In this document: piece by piece, positions 34,114 through 40,465 of the stretch
How the letters are laid out: the number at the start of each line of letters is the position of its first letter
Numbering within the stretch: position 1 is the stretch's first letter
NCBI GenBank assembly: GCA_040902105.1
Contig: JBBDXW010000022.1
Span: 1-40,465 of the forward strand
Length of the DNA stretch: 40,465 bases
Source of the DNA: IDS-8 sp040902105
GTDB taxonomy: Bacteria; Pseudomonadota; Gammaproteobacteria; Steroidobacterales; Woeseiaceae
Direction of reading: 5' to 3'
Program-made: the position numbers and the translations under genes
The notes under the pieces: generated by a model
The model's input: the letters and a program-made list of their open reading frames with translations, nothing else
What the model was told of the DNA's origin: nothing
The model's database searches: none

Positions 34114-34310
34114 GGCCGGATCGCGGCCGGCGGACGCAGTTCACATGCAAAAACTGTGACAAGCAGTCCTGAATGCCCCCCCTGGAGTCGCTAGAATTTC
34201 CTCAACTTTTTGTCGGGAGACCGGAAAATACGGTATTTGCGCCGTCCTGGACTGTGGTTTATGGTCGCTGACGATGTGCTTCAATCTGCGCCGGCACGAA
34301 GGCCTTGAGG

Positions 34311-35306
34311 ATGCGTAAGCTCTCCGTCGAAGCCTTTTTGCCGCTCGCCTTGAGTACGGTAGCCGTAGTAGGCGTGCTGCCGTTTGCCGTCATCCGCTTT
34401 GCCAACGGCGACTGGATGATGGCCAGCATCGACATCCTCATCATCACGGGATTCGCCTTTCTCGGTGTTTCGGTCCTGCGCCCGCGACGCGTCAGATTCG
34501 CCAGCATTTCGATAGCGATTCTTTGCGTCGTCGGCGTACTGACGACTGTATACATCCGCGGCGAACAACAGATCTTCTGGGCCTACCCGGCGCTGCTCGC
34601 GGTCTTCTATCTCGCCAAGCCGGGCGAAGCAGTGTTGATTGCGACCCTCGCGATCATTGCACTGGTCCCCGCCCTGGTTCCGAAAATGGACGGGATCACC
34701 CTGACAACCACGTTTGTGACGCTTATCGCAACGAGCGCCTTCGCCTACGCCTTCGCGTTTCTGTCCCGAGGCCAGCGCGATCAGCTTGCGCAGCTCGCGC
34801 GCAAGGATCCCTTGACCGGCGCCGGCAACCGCCGCGCGCTGGACGAAAAACTGATGGAAGCGTGCGCAACCCAGCTTCGCTCGAACATTCCGTCGTCGCT
34901 GGTGTTGATCGACATCGACAACTTCAAGGAGATCAATGACGAATTCGGCCATGCGGCCGGCGACCAGATACTTGTTCGCCTAACCGAAATCATCGAACTG
35001 CGGATTCGCGTCACCGACAGTCTCTATCGCATCGGCGGCGAAGAATTCGTGGTCGTCATCGAGGGGCAGACGAAAGACAAGGCACGTCGTATGGCCGAAC
35101 AGCTACGCACACTGGTCGAAGCCAACGAACTGGCCCCCGAAGGGTCCGTCACTATTTCACTCGGCGTCGCCGAACTGTCTCCCGGTGAATCGCCCGGCGA
35201 CTGGATGCGCCGCGCCGATCTCGCGCTTTACGAATCCAAACGCAGCGGTCGGAACCAGACGAGCCTTGCCAATACGGGCAAAATGCTGCAATCCGGACAG
35301 GCGTAG
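34311..35306 (+). CDS. Membrane diguanylate cyclase (GGEEF)
   Basis: 331 residues. About five to six N-terminal membrane helices (to about residue 155) precede a GGDEF domain. DPLTGAGNRRALDEKL and LVLIDIDNFKEINDEFGHAA are the standard GTP- and metal-binding parts. The active site is GGEEF (RIGGEEFVVV), preceded by the inhibitory I-site RVTD at the usual 5-residue spacing. It should make cyclic di-GMP from GTP and be product-inhibited. The membrane part may sense a signal at the inner membrane. ATG at 34311 has gaagg 8 nt upstream; TTG at 34305 is less likely. Confidence 0.93.
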   Translation: MRKLSVEAFLPLALSTVAVVGVLPFAVIRFANGDWMMASIDILIITGFAFLGVSVLRPRRVRFASISIAILCVVGVLTTVYIRGEQQIFWAYPALLAVFYLAKPGEAVLIATLAIIALVPALVPKMDGITLTTTFVTLIATSAFAYAFAFLSRGQRDQLAQLARKDPLTGAGNRRALDEKLMEACATQLRSNIPSSLVLIDIDNFKEINDEFGHAAGDQILVRLTEIIELRIRVTDSLYRIGGEEFVVVIEGQTKDKARRMAEQLRTLVEANELAPEGSVTISLGVAELSPGESPGDWMRRADLALYESKRSGRNQTSLANTGKMLQSGQA

Positions 35307-35342
35307 CCGCCAGGGAGCCTCTGCACAAGGCCTGGATTCGAG

Positions 35343-35435
35343 CGCTGTAGGAGCCCNNNNNNNNNNCATTGCGGGCGACCACCGCCGTCGTCGCATACCG
35401 AAGCAGGTCGCCCGCAATGGCGGGCTCCTACAGCG
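35343..35435. repeat. Large inverted repeat of two REP-like units, interrupted by a gap
   Basis: Left arm 35343-35380 (cgctgtaggagccc, 10 Ns, cattgcgggcgacc) pairs with right arm 35406-35435 (ggtcgcccgcaatggcgggc plus tcctacagcg). The right arm's reverse complement predicts just 2 bases (gc) where the Ns stand. Confidence 0.8.
35357..35366. other. Assembly gap (10 Ns)
   Basis: Ten Ns in a row inside the left REP unit. The fixed length is typical of a scaffolder's placeholder. Because the flanking arms imply only about 2 missing bases, the two contigs probably meet or overlap here. Linkage of the last 5 kb to the rest depends on this join. Confidence 0.95.
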
Positions 35436-35550
35436 TCTTTTTCCGACGTCGTCCCGACTGAACTTTTTGCCGCTTGCAACTGCCTGAGTAAAGTGTGGCC
35501 GGAGTATTGTTTCTGCACGCAGAAATGACAACCTGAGGGACCAAAGCTAT

Positions 35551-36234
35551 ATGAACAAGGTGTTTCCGCTTCTGATCTTTGTCGCGCTGTCGCTGGCTGC
35601 CGGCGAGTCACGTGCAGAACGCACGGGGGCCCAGCTGGGTGCCGGCGAGGATTCGCTCCCGAGGCGAATCGAGTTCCCGGAATTGAAAGGCGACACGACC
35701 GCAATAGTTCGCTGTGCAGCGCGAGTCGAAGGCAGCGGCAAAATGAAGGACAACGGCTGTGCCGCCGGCACGCCGGCCGATCAGGTGTTCATCGATCCGA
35801 TCAACAAGGCGGCAAAGAAAGCCCGCCTGTCACCGGCGATGGCAGACGACCGGGAAAAGGAAGTCTATTTTCAGTACCGTGTGGAGTTCATCAGTAAGGG
35901 CGACGAACGGACCGTCAACGTCTATCCCAATCCCGGCGTCCAGGAGAACGTCGATGCATACGGCGCGGATCACGTCGCCGCGCAACGCGCCGTCGGCAAG
36001 GAGGAATGGCAGGACGTGTGTCCGGGAAACGCACAGTACCTCGTCTGGCTGAAGGCACACGTGGCGGAGGACGGAACGCCCAGCAATTTCAGCCTTACGC
36101 ACGGCGGCGGTCTCAATCCGAGCCCGCGCTGCCAGCAGGCGATTCTCGGCGCGGCCGAAGCAAGCCTGTATTTTCCCGCCCTGGCCGACGGCGAACCGGT
36201 ACCGTCGACGTATGTGGAGCCTTACGGCAACTGA
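35551..36234 (+). CDS. Secreted protein of unknown function, TonB-C-like end
   Basis: 227 residues with a signal peptide (VFPLLIFVALSLAAGESRA). The mature part has four cysteines (in VRCAARV, NGCAAG, DVCPGN, PRCQQA) that may form two disulfides. It has two similar halves: VRCAARVEGSGKMKDNGC with an AAKKARLSPAMADD stretch, and the end AAEASLYFPALADGEPVPST, both reminiscent of TonB C-terminal domains (xxAxxxxFxPAxxxGxPV). There is no TonB membrane helix or Pro-rich linker. A role in the periplasm is expected; I would not name a function. It converges with the kinase gene, 15 nt apart. Confidence 0.75.
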   Translation: MNKVFPLLIFVALSLAAGESRAERTGAQLGAGEDSLPRRIEFPELKGDTTAIVRCAARVEGSGKMKDNGCAAGTPADQVFIDPINKAAKKARLSPAMADDREKEVYFQYRVEFISKGDERTVNVYPNPGVQENVDAYGADHVAAQRAVGKEEWQDVCPGNAQYLVWLKAHVAEDGTPSNFSLTHGGGLNPSPRCQQAILGAAEASLYFPALADGEPVPSTYVEPYGN

Positions 36235-36249
36235 CGGCGCTAGTGCACC

Positions 36250-36888
36250 TCAACGGCAGGCGGGTTTACCCACGTCGTCGGGCAACACCGACTCGATTCG
36301 CTCCATGACGTCCAGGCGGTGCATGAGATCGTTTACGTAGTCGAGTTTGTCTGTCTCCAGCACCAGCACGTCACTCAGTCGATATTCGCTTATCCACTTT
36401 TCATACAGGTGCTGCAGGCGTTTCAGGTAGGCGAGCGGGACATCCTGTTCCATGGCCCGGCCGCGTAAACGGATGCGTTTGCGCAAGGTGCGCATCGAGC
36501 AGCGCAGGTAAATCATCAAATCCGGCGGTTCGATGGTTTCGAGAATAGCCTGGTAGAAGTCGCGATAAGTGCGCCAGTCGCGCCTGTCGATGTGCCGCAT
36601 GTCGTGCAACGCCGTCGCGAATATTTCGGCATCCTCGAATATGGTGCGATCGAGAATCGATACTCCCGGCGTTCGATCCAGTTCCTGATGCAGACGGAAC
36701 TTGCTGCTGAGAAAATAGAGCTGCGAATGAAAGGCCCAGCGCCGCATGTCGCGATAGAAGTCGGGCAGGTAGGGATTCTCATCGTTGGGTTCGTAGAAAG
36801 GGTGGATGCCATAGGTGCGGCTCAGGAATTCGACCAGGGTCGATTTCCCGCTGCCGATATTTCCGGCAATTGCGATGGTGGTGCGCAT
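36250..36888 (-). CDS. Deoxynucleoside kinase family protein
   Basis: 212 residues. P-loop GNIGSGKST at residues 8-16, FYEPNDENPYLPDFY (substrate-facing), ILDRTIFEDAEIFA (DRS-like motif, with Arg) and the lid RLRGRAMEQD identify the dNK/deoxyadenosine-kinase family, which phosphorylates salvaged deoxynucleosides with ATP. The specificity is not readable. It follows the amidohydrolase gene by 28 nt on the same strand, so the two are probably one transcript. A start further upstream (36948) is rejected because family members begin just before the P-loop. Confidence 0.9.
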   Translation of the reverse strand: MRTTIAIAGNIGSGKSTLVEFLSRTYGIHPFYEPNDENPYLPDFYRDMRRWAFHSQLYFLSSKFRLHQELDRTPGVSILDRTIFEDAEIFATALHDMRHIDRRDWRTYRDFYQAILETIEPPDLMIYLRCSMRTLRKRIRLRGRAMEQDVPLAYLKRLQHLYEKWISEYRLSDVLVLETDKLDYVNDLMHRLDVMERIESVLPDDVGKPACR

Positions 36889-36916
36889 CGGTCCGCGGTA
36901 AGGAGCGATGGACTCG

Positions 36917-38737
36917 CTAATCGGCTTCGTAAACGACCTTGCCTCCAACGACGGTCGTCAAGACCGTCACGTCCTTGATGTTATCCGGATCCATGGTCAG
37001 CAGGTTTTCGGAAAGGATGACGAAGTCCGCGAGTTTGCCGACTGTGATCGAACCCTTGATGTGCTCTTCGTACCCGGCGTACGCAGTATTCAAAGTATAG
37101 GCTCTGATGGCCTCTTCGATCGTGAGCTTTTCCTGTGGGAACCAGCCGCCTTCCGGCTGTCCCGACAGCGTCTTGCGGGTTACCGCCGCGTAAAGCCCGA
37201 GCATCGGATTGAGGTAATAACGTGAAGCGTTGGTGCCGGGAGAATCGGTTCCGAAGCTCACCACCGCACCCGCATCCCACAGACGGCGGAACGCATAAGC
37301 ACCGCGGGAGCGCTCGCGGCCGATGCGTTCTTCCATCCAGCGCATATCGTCAGAAACGTGAAACGGCTGTACTTCGGCCACGATACCCATCGCTCCGGCC
37401 CGCTCGATATCGCGGTCGGTCATGACCTGTGCGTGCACCAGGCGAAAGCGCCGGTCCCGCTCGCCGTTCTTCTCGATAATGCGTTCAAGCATATCCATCA
37501 GGTAGCCGTTCGCCTCATCGCCGATCGCATGCACGGTAAGCTGCAGGCCCGCGGCGTCGGCCTGTAACGCCAGCCGTTCGAGACGGCTTTGCATTTCCTC
37601 GGGATTGTCCGGGCTGCGCTCGAAAGGGAACATGATGTCGCGCCAGATGCCGCGGCTCGACGGATTGTGCGTGTAAGGCTCGTAGAACCGGGCCGAGCTG
37701 TTGCCCATGATGCCGTCGATCCAGGCCTTGACCGCACCAAAACGAATCCATTCGTCACCGAAACCGACCCGGATGCCGAGCCCGGCGAGAGATTCCCATT
37801 GGTCGAGCGGCGGGCGATAGCGAACCCGGGCCGTCATCTGGCCCTTTTCGCGCAATTCCCTGTAAATATCGACCTGGATGGGCGCCGAGGTTACATCCGA
37901 GTAACTGGTCACGCCGTCGCGTTTCATCCGATCCCACGCCGTCAGTGTCTCCTGGATGCGCTGCTGCCGCGAGGGCTCCGGTATCAGCGGGTCGAACAGG
38001 GCGCGTACGTTGTCCTCTACCAGTACGGTGGATTCCACCGCACCGGCTACCGGATTGAACAGGGCGCCGGTCGGCTCGCCACTGGGGTCACGTTCGACCG
38101 CTATTCCCTCGGGATCGGGCGTGCCCTTGCGAATACCGGCGATTTCGAGCGCAGCCGAATTTGCAAGATACACCTTGCGGTCGAAACGCCGCACCAGCAC
38201 GGGGCGGTCGCCGGTGAAGCCGTCAATCATCGCCTTGTCCGGCAGGAACAGGTTGCCGTACAGATCGTCGGGGTTCACCTCCCTGCCCGCCTCGGCCACG
38301 TCTCCCTCGGCCCAGGTTTCGTAGGCGGACCAGTCGCCGCCGGTAATCCAGGTGCCCGCGGCATACCGCTCGTGCACTTCGCGAATGCGCTCGACGAAGC
38401 CTCGTTCGTCGGATACATCCAGCAGGTTCAGCCCGTAAAGGAGCCGCCCGGTACTCTCGAAATGCACGTGGTTGTCATTGAAGCCGGGTACCACCAGCTT
38501 TCCGCCGAGGTCCACAACGCGTGTGTCGTCGCCTATGTAGTCAACCACCCCGGCGTCCGCGCCGACGTAGACGATTTTGTCGCGTAACGATGCGATCGCC
38601 TCCGCACCGGGTTTGTCGTCATCGACGGTCCAGACAACGCCGTTTCGCAGGACCAGGTCGGCTTCCTGCGCATGCAATACAGCGGTAACCGTCAGCGACA
38701 GGCAAAAAACAGCAGTTATGCGCGCGATCGTTGTCAT
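36917..38737 (-). CDS. Exported amidohydrolase, YtcJ type
   Basis: 606 residues from the ATG at 38737, which has ggggga upstream and gives a good signal peptide (ARITAVFCLSLTVTAVLHA). Motifs of the YtcJ-like amidohydrolase family: VVPGFNDNHVHFESTG (HxH metal site), KAWIDGIMGNSSARFYEP, LQLTVHAIGDEANGY, RLVHAQVMTDRDIERA and VSFGTDSPGTN (final Asp). It should hydrolyse an amide, imide or carbamate outside the cytoplasm, with unknown substrate. It lies directly upstream of the kinase gene. In the 218 bp to the divergent gene I see no further feature. Confidence 0.92.
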   Translation of the reverse strand: MTTIARITAVFCLSLTVTAVLHAQEADLVLRNGVVWTVDDDKPGAEAIASLRDKIVYVGADAGVVDYIGDDTRVVDLGGKLVVPGFNDNHVHFESTGRLLYGLNLLDVSDERGFVERIREVHERYAAGTWITGGDWSAYETWAEGDVAEAGREVNPDDLYGNLFLPDKAMIDGFTGDRPVLVRRFDRKVYLANSAALEIAGIRKGTPDPEGIAVERDPSGEPTGALFNPVAGAVESTVLVEDNVRALFDPLIPEPSRQQRIQETLTAWDRMKRDGVTSYSDVTSAPIQVDIYRELREKGQMTARVRYRPPLDQWESLAGLGIRVGFGDEWIRFGAVKAWIDGIMGNSSARFYEPYTHNPSSRGIWRDIMFPFERSPDNPEEMQSRLERLALQADAAGLQLTVHAIGDEANGYLMDMLERIIEKNGERDRRFRLVHAQVMTDRDIERAGAMGIVAEVQPFHVSDDMRWMEERIGRERSRGAYAFRRLWDAGAVVSFGTDSPGTNASRYYLNPMLGLYAAVTRKTLSGQPEGGWFPQEKLTIEEAIRAYTLNTAYAGYEEHIKGSITVGKLADFVILSENLLTMDPDNIKDVTVLTTVVGGKVVYEAD

Positions 38738-38955
38738 TGATTCCCCCGCCGGAAACATTCTCCCGTGAATGTTCTTATGGAATGCCTTTCGGGCGGGAAT
38801 TATCGCCTGTTTGACGACAATGTCCATTCGCTGCAGTATCTGGAGCTTCAGTCGCAATCAAAGGAGCCGCATTCGGCAATCGAACAGGCCCGCGTCCCGT
38901 GCTGTCCAACGCAGGCTGCGAGGCAACGCGATTTTCTGTGTGCGATGGAAGTCAT

Positions 38956-39426
38956 ATGGCGCCGACAACGAGCAATTCCGCCGGCTATTTGCTGCCGAAC
39001 GAGCCCACTTACATTGTTGCCTGCAGCGGCACCGAGGCGAGGATATTTCTCACGGAGCGGCGCTTCGGCGAATGGAGTCAGGTCGACAGCCTGGAAAACC
39101 CGGAGGCGACCCTGCGAGAGCGGGACCGCAATACGGATCGTCCGGGCCGGGTATTCGACAGTTTCGGCAAAGGCCGTCATGCAATGGCGCAGGAAGAAAC
39201 CGGACGCGAACACGAGTTGAAGAATTTCGCAAATGACATCACACAGTATCTCAGCAAGGCGCACGGTGCCGGTCAGTTCAAGCAACTGGTACTGATTGCG
39301 GAACCCACCGTTCTCGGCTTTGTCCGGCGTAAGCTCTCGTCGCCGCTGAAGCGCGCGCTGAGCTTTGAAGTCCCGAAGAATCCGGCAGATTTCGGAGTAG
39401 AACGATTGCAATCCCTGTTCAAGTAA
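38956..39426 (+). CDS. Host attachment protein-like (PF10116 type)
   Basis: 156 residues. PTYIVACSGTEARIFLTERR, GRVFDSFGKGRHAMAQEE, and EHELKNFANDITQYLSKAHG, LVLIAEPTVLGFVRRKLS are typical of the small 'host attachment' proteins of proteobacteria, related to archaeal-type release-factor folds. Despite the name their function is not firmly known; some are linked to stress or to ribosome rescue. The ATG at 38956 is chosen with ggaag 5 nt upstream. The universal stress protein gene starts 25 nt after its stop, so an operon is likely. Confidence 0.85.
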   Translation: MAPTTSNSAGYLLPNEPTYIVACSGTEARIFLTERRFGEWSQVDSLENPEATLRERDRNTDRPGRVFDSFGKGRHAMAQEETGREHELKNFANDITQYLSKAHGAGQFKQLVLIAEPTVLGFVRRKLSSPLKRALSFEVPKNPADFGVERLQSLFK

Positions 39427-39451
39427 CAAAACCACTGGCTGGAAAGCACGA

Positions 39452-40372
39452 ATGGCAAGCTCAGACACACTCCTTGTGGTTATCGAACCGGACATCATTC
39501 CCCAGGAAGTCGTCGAAAGGGCGGTGTGGCTGGCGGAACGGACGGGATGCGATCTCACTCTGTTGCTCTGCGACGCCGACGTCACGGCGCTTGCCAACGA
39601 CTTTTATGTGTCGAACGAAACCAAGGCGATCGCCGAGAACATGCGTGCGGCGCAGCACGAGATTCTCGAGGACCTGGCTCTGCCTGCGCGGAAGCACAAC
39701 ATCAACGTGAATCTCGATGTGCTGGACGAACGGCCAGTGGCCGACGGCGTCCTGCAACGAGCGCTGGAGATGAATCCCAGGTTCGTTGTCAAGGGGACGC
39801 AATTTCACGGCGAGGCGAAGCGCGCTATTTTTGTAGATACAGACTGGTACCTGATACGCACCTGCCCGTATCCGCTGTGGCTGGTAAAGCCGCACGCGAT
39901 GGGGGGAAGGCCGGCGATCGTGGCGGCCGTGGACCCGACTCACGGCCACGACGAAGCAGCGCGCGTTGATCAGCTCATTGTGGAACAGGCGCAAGCAATC
40001 GCGGACAAGACCGACGGCGAGGTCCATCTTCTGCATACCTACCAGCCGTTAAGGGGCATCGGCGCGGAAGCAACGAAAACCTTCAAACCGATCCGCCTGG
40101 CAATCGATGAGCTGAGCGAGAGAATCGCACAAGACCACCGGGAAAAATTGGATGCTCTGGCAGCGGCCCACGGCATCGGCAAAGGCCATACACATCAGCT
40201 TCCGGGTGCGACGCGAGACGTATTGCCCTGGTTCGCGCGAGAAAAAAAAGCCGATCTTGTCGTCATGGCCGCTGTAGCGCGCTGGAGTTTGCAACGCGCC
40301 GTGATCGGCAGCACCGCCGAGAAGGTCCTCGATCACCTGCCGTGCGACATCCTGATCGTGAGGTCGACCTAG
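39452..40372 (+). CDS. Tandem universal stress protein (UspE-like)
   Basis: 306 residues with two Usp domains (about 1-148 and 150-306). Domain 1: LLVVIEPDIIPQEVVERAVW and CPYPLWLVKP. Domain 2: AIVAAVDPTHG, DLVVMAAVARWSLQRAVIGS, then TAEKVLDHLPCDILIV. The second domain has the G-x-x-A-E-K end of ATP-binding Usp proteins only in part (IGSTAEKV). It is a soluble stress protein, usually induced by starvation. It follows the host attachment-type gene in one likely transcript, and element C follows 12 nt after its stop. Confidence 0.92.
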   Translation: MASSDTLLVVIEPDIIPQEVVERAVWLAERTGCDLTLLLCDADVTALANDFYVSNETKAIAENMRAAQHEILEDLALPARKHNINVNLDVLDERPVADGVLQRALEMNPRFVVKGTQFHGEAKRAIFVDTDWYLIRTCPYPLWLVKPHAMGGRPAIVAAVDPTHGHDEAARVDQLIVEQAQAIADKTDGEVHLLHTYQPLRGIGAEATKTFKPIRLAIDELSERIAQDHREKLDALAAAHGIGKGHTHQLPGATRDVLPWFAREKKADLVVMAAVARWSLQRAVIGSTAEKVLDHLPCDILIVRST

Positions 40373-40384
40373 AAGTCTGCGCGC

Positions 40385-40465
40385 AGGTACTTGTGACGGC
40401 GCAGGAGTAGCGTCCGGGGGTGTTCCACGTGCTCAGACACGGGAAACTCGCTCGTGGAACACCCC
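40385..40465 (+). repeat. Long palindromic element, copy C (cut by window end)
   Basis: Begins at aggtacttgtgacggcgcag and runs to the last base. It matches the middle of copy A closely, including the loop gctcagacacgggaaactcg, which is the same in A, and shows both inverted arms up to the window edge. It lies just behind the Usp gene. Confidence 0.8.

Noticed and set aside
1..40465. Phage, integrative element or defence island
   Set aside because: No integrase, transposase, structural phage gene, restriction or nuclease-effector gene, tRNA or att-like repeat is visible; only two incomplete toxin-antitoxin loci.

Overview
The window is a high-GC, densely coded bacterial chromosome segment with no rRNA, tRNA, phage, transposase or CRISPR. 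Gene content points to a free-living Gammaproteobacterium: Tat-dependent and lipoprotein-sorted envelope enzymes, an AttH-type ABC operon, an AsmA-like protein, tandem Usp domains, a GGEEF diguanylate cyclase and REP-like palindromes containing gcccgc-N-gcgggctcctacag. A Woeseiales/Steroidobacterales-like lineage would fit, but no marker gene proves it. A run of 10 Ns inside a palindrome shows the sequence is a scaffolded draft, possibly a metagenome bin.

Layout. 0-9 kb: pirin; an SRPBCC protein behind a deleted DGPF/YCII gene; a VOC protein; a Tat-exported FAD oxidase; a poly-glycine S41 lipoprotein with a small lipoprotein behind it; a ribbon-helix-helix antitoxin with a truncated PIN toxin; a Tat-exported aldo/keto reductase; a rhomboid protease. 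9-18 kb: a signal-peptide-bearing isoaspartyl methyltransferase; a large membrane spermidine-synthase-like protein; on the minus strand, M23 peptidase, ABC ATPase, FtsX-type permease and AttH lipoprotein, which look like one envelope operon. 18-30 kb: a frameshifted M20 peptidase lipoprotein and an AsmA-like protein, then many broken genes between 22.7 and 30.2 kb: two TolB-like halves in opposite orientation, a gutted phospholipase D, a fusion of two gene ends, a frameshifted beta-barrel protein, a DUF1254 gene without its 3' end and a 59-bp M20 remnant. Intact between them are a periplasmic HAD phosphatase and an octaheme cytochrome fused to HEAT-like and TPR repeats. 30-40 kb: an orphan Phd antitoxin, an exported alkaline-phosphatase-superfamily enzyme divergent from an ABC exporter, tandem palindromic repeats, a diguanylate cyclase, the N gap, a secreted TonB-C-like protein, a YtcJ-type amidohydrolase with a deoxynucleoside kinase, and a host-attachment-type protein with a tandem universal stress protein.

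Three signals stand out. (1) A roughly 130-nt element with 27-nt inverted arms occurs three times, always on the same strand and always behind a gene's 3' end. (2) A separate REP/BIME-like family has ten or more copies, including a nearly perfect 63-nt tandem and the palindrome holding the assembly gap. (3) At least nine coding sequences carry deletions, fusions or frameshifts, most of them clustered. This is either recent local gene decay or an assembly problem; reads across the junctions would decide. No coherent new defence or biosynthetic system is visible. The repeat families and the octaheme-TPR locus are the best leads.
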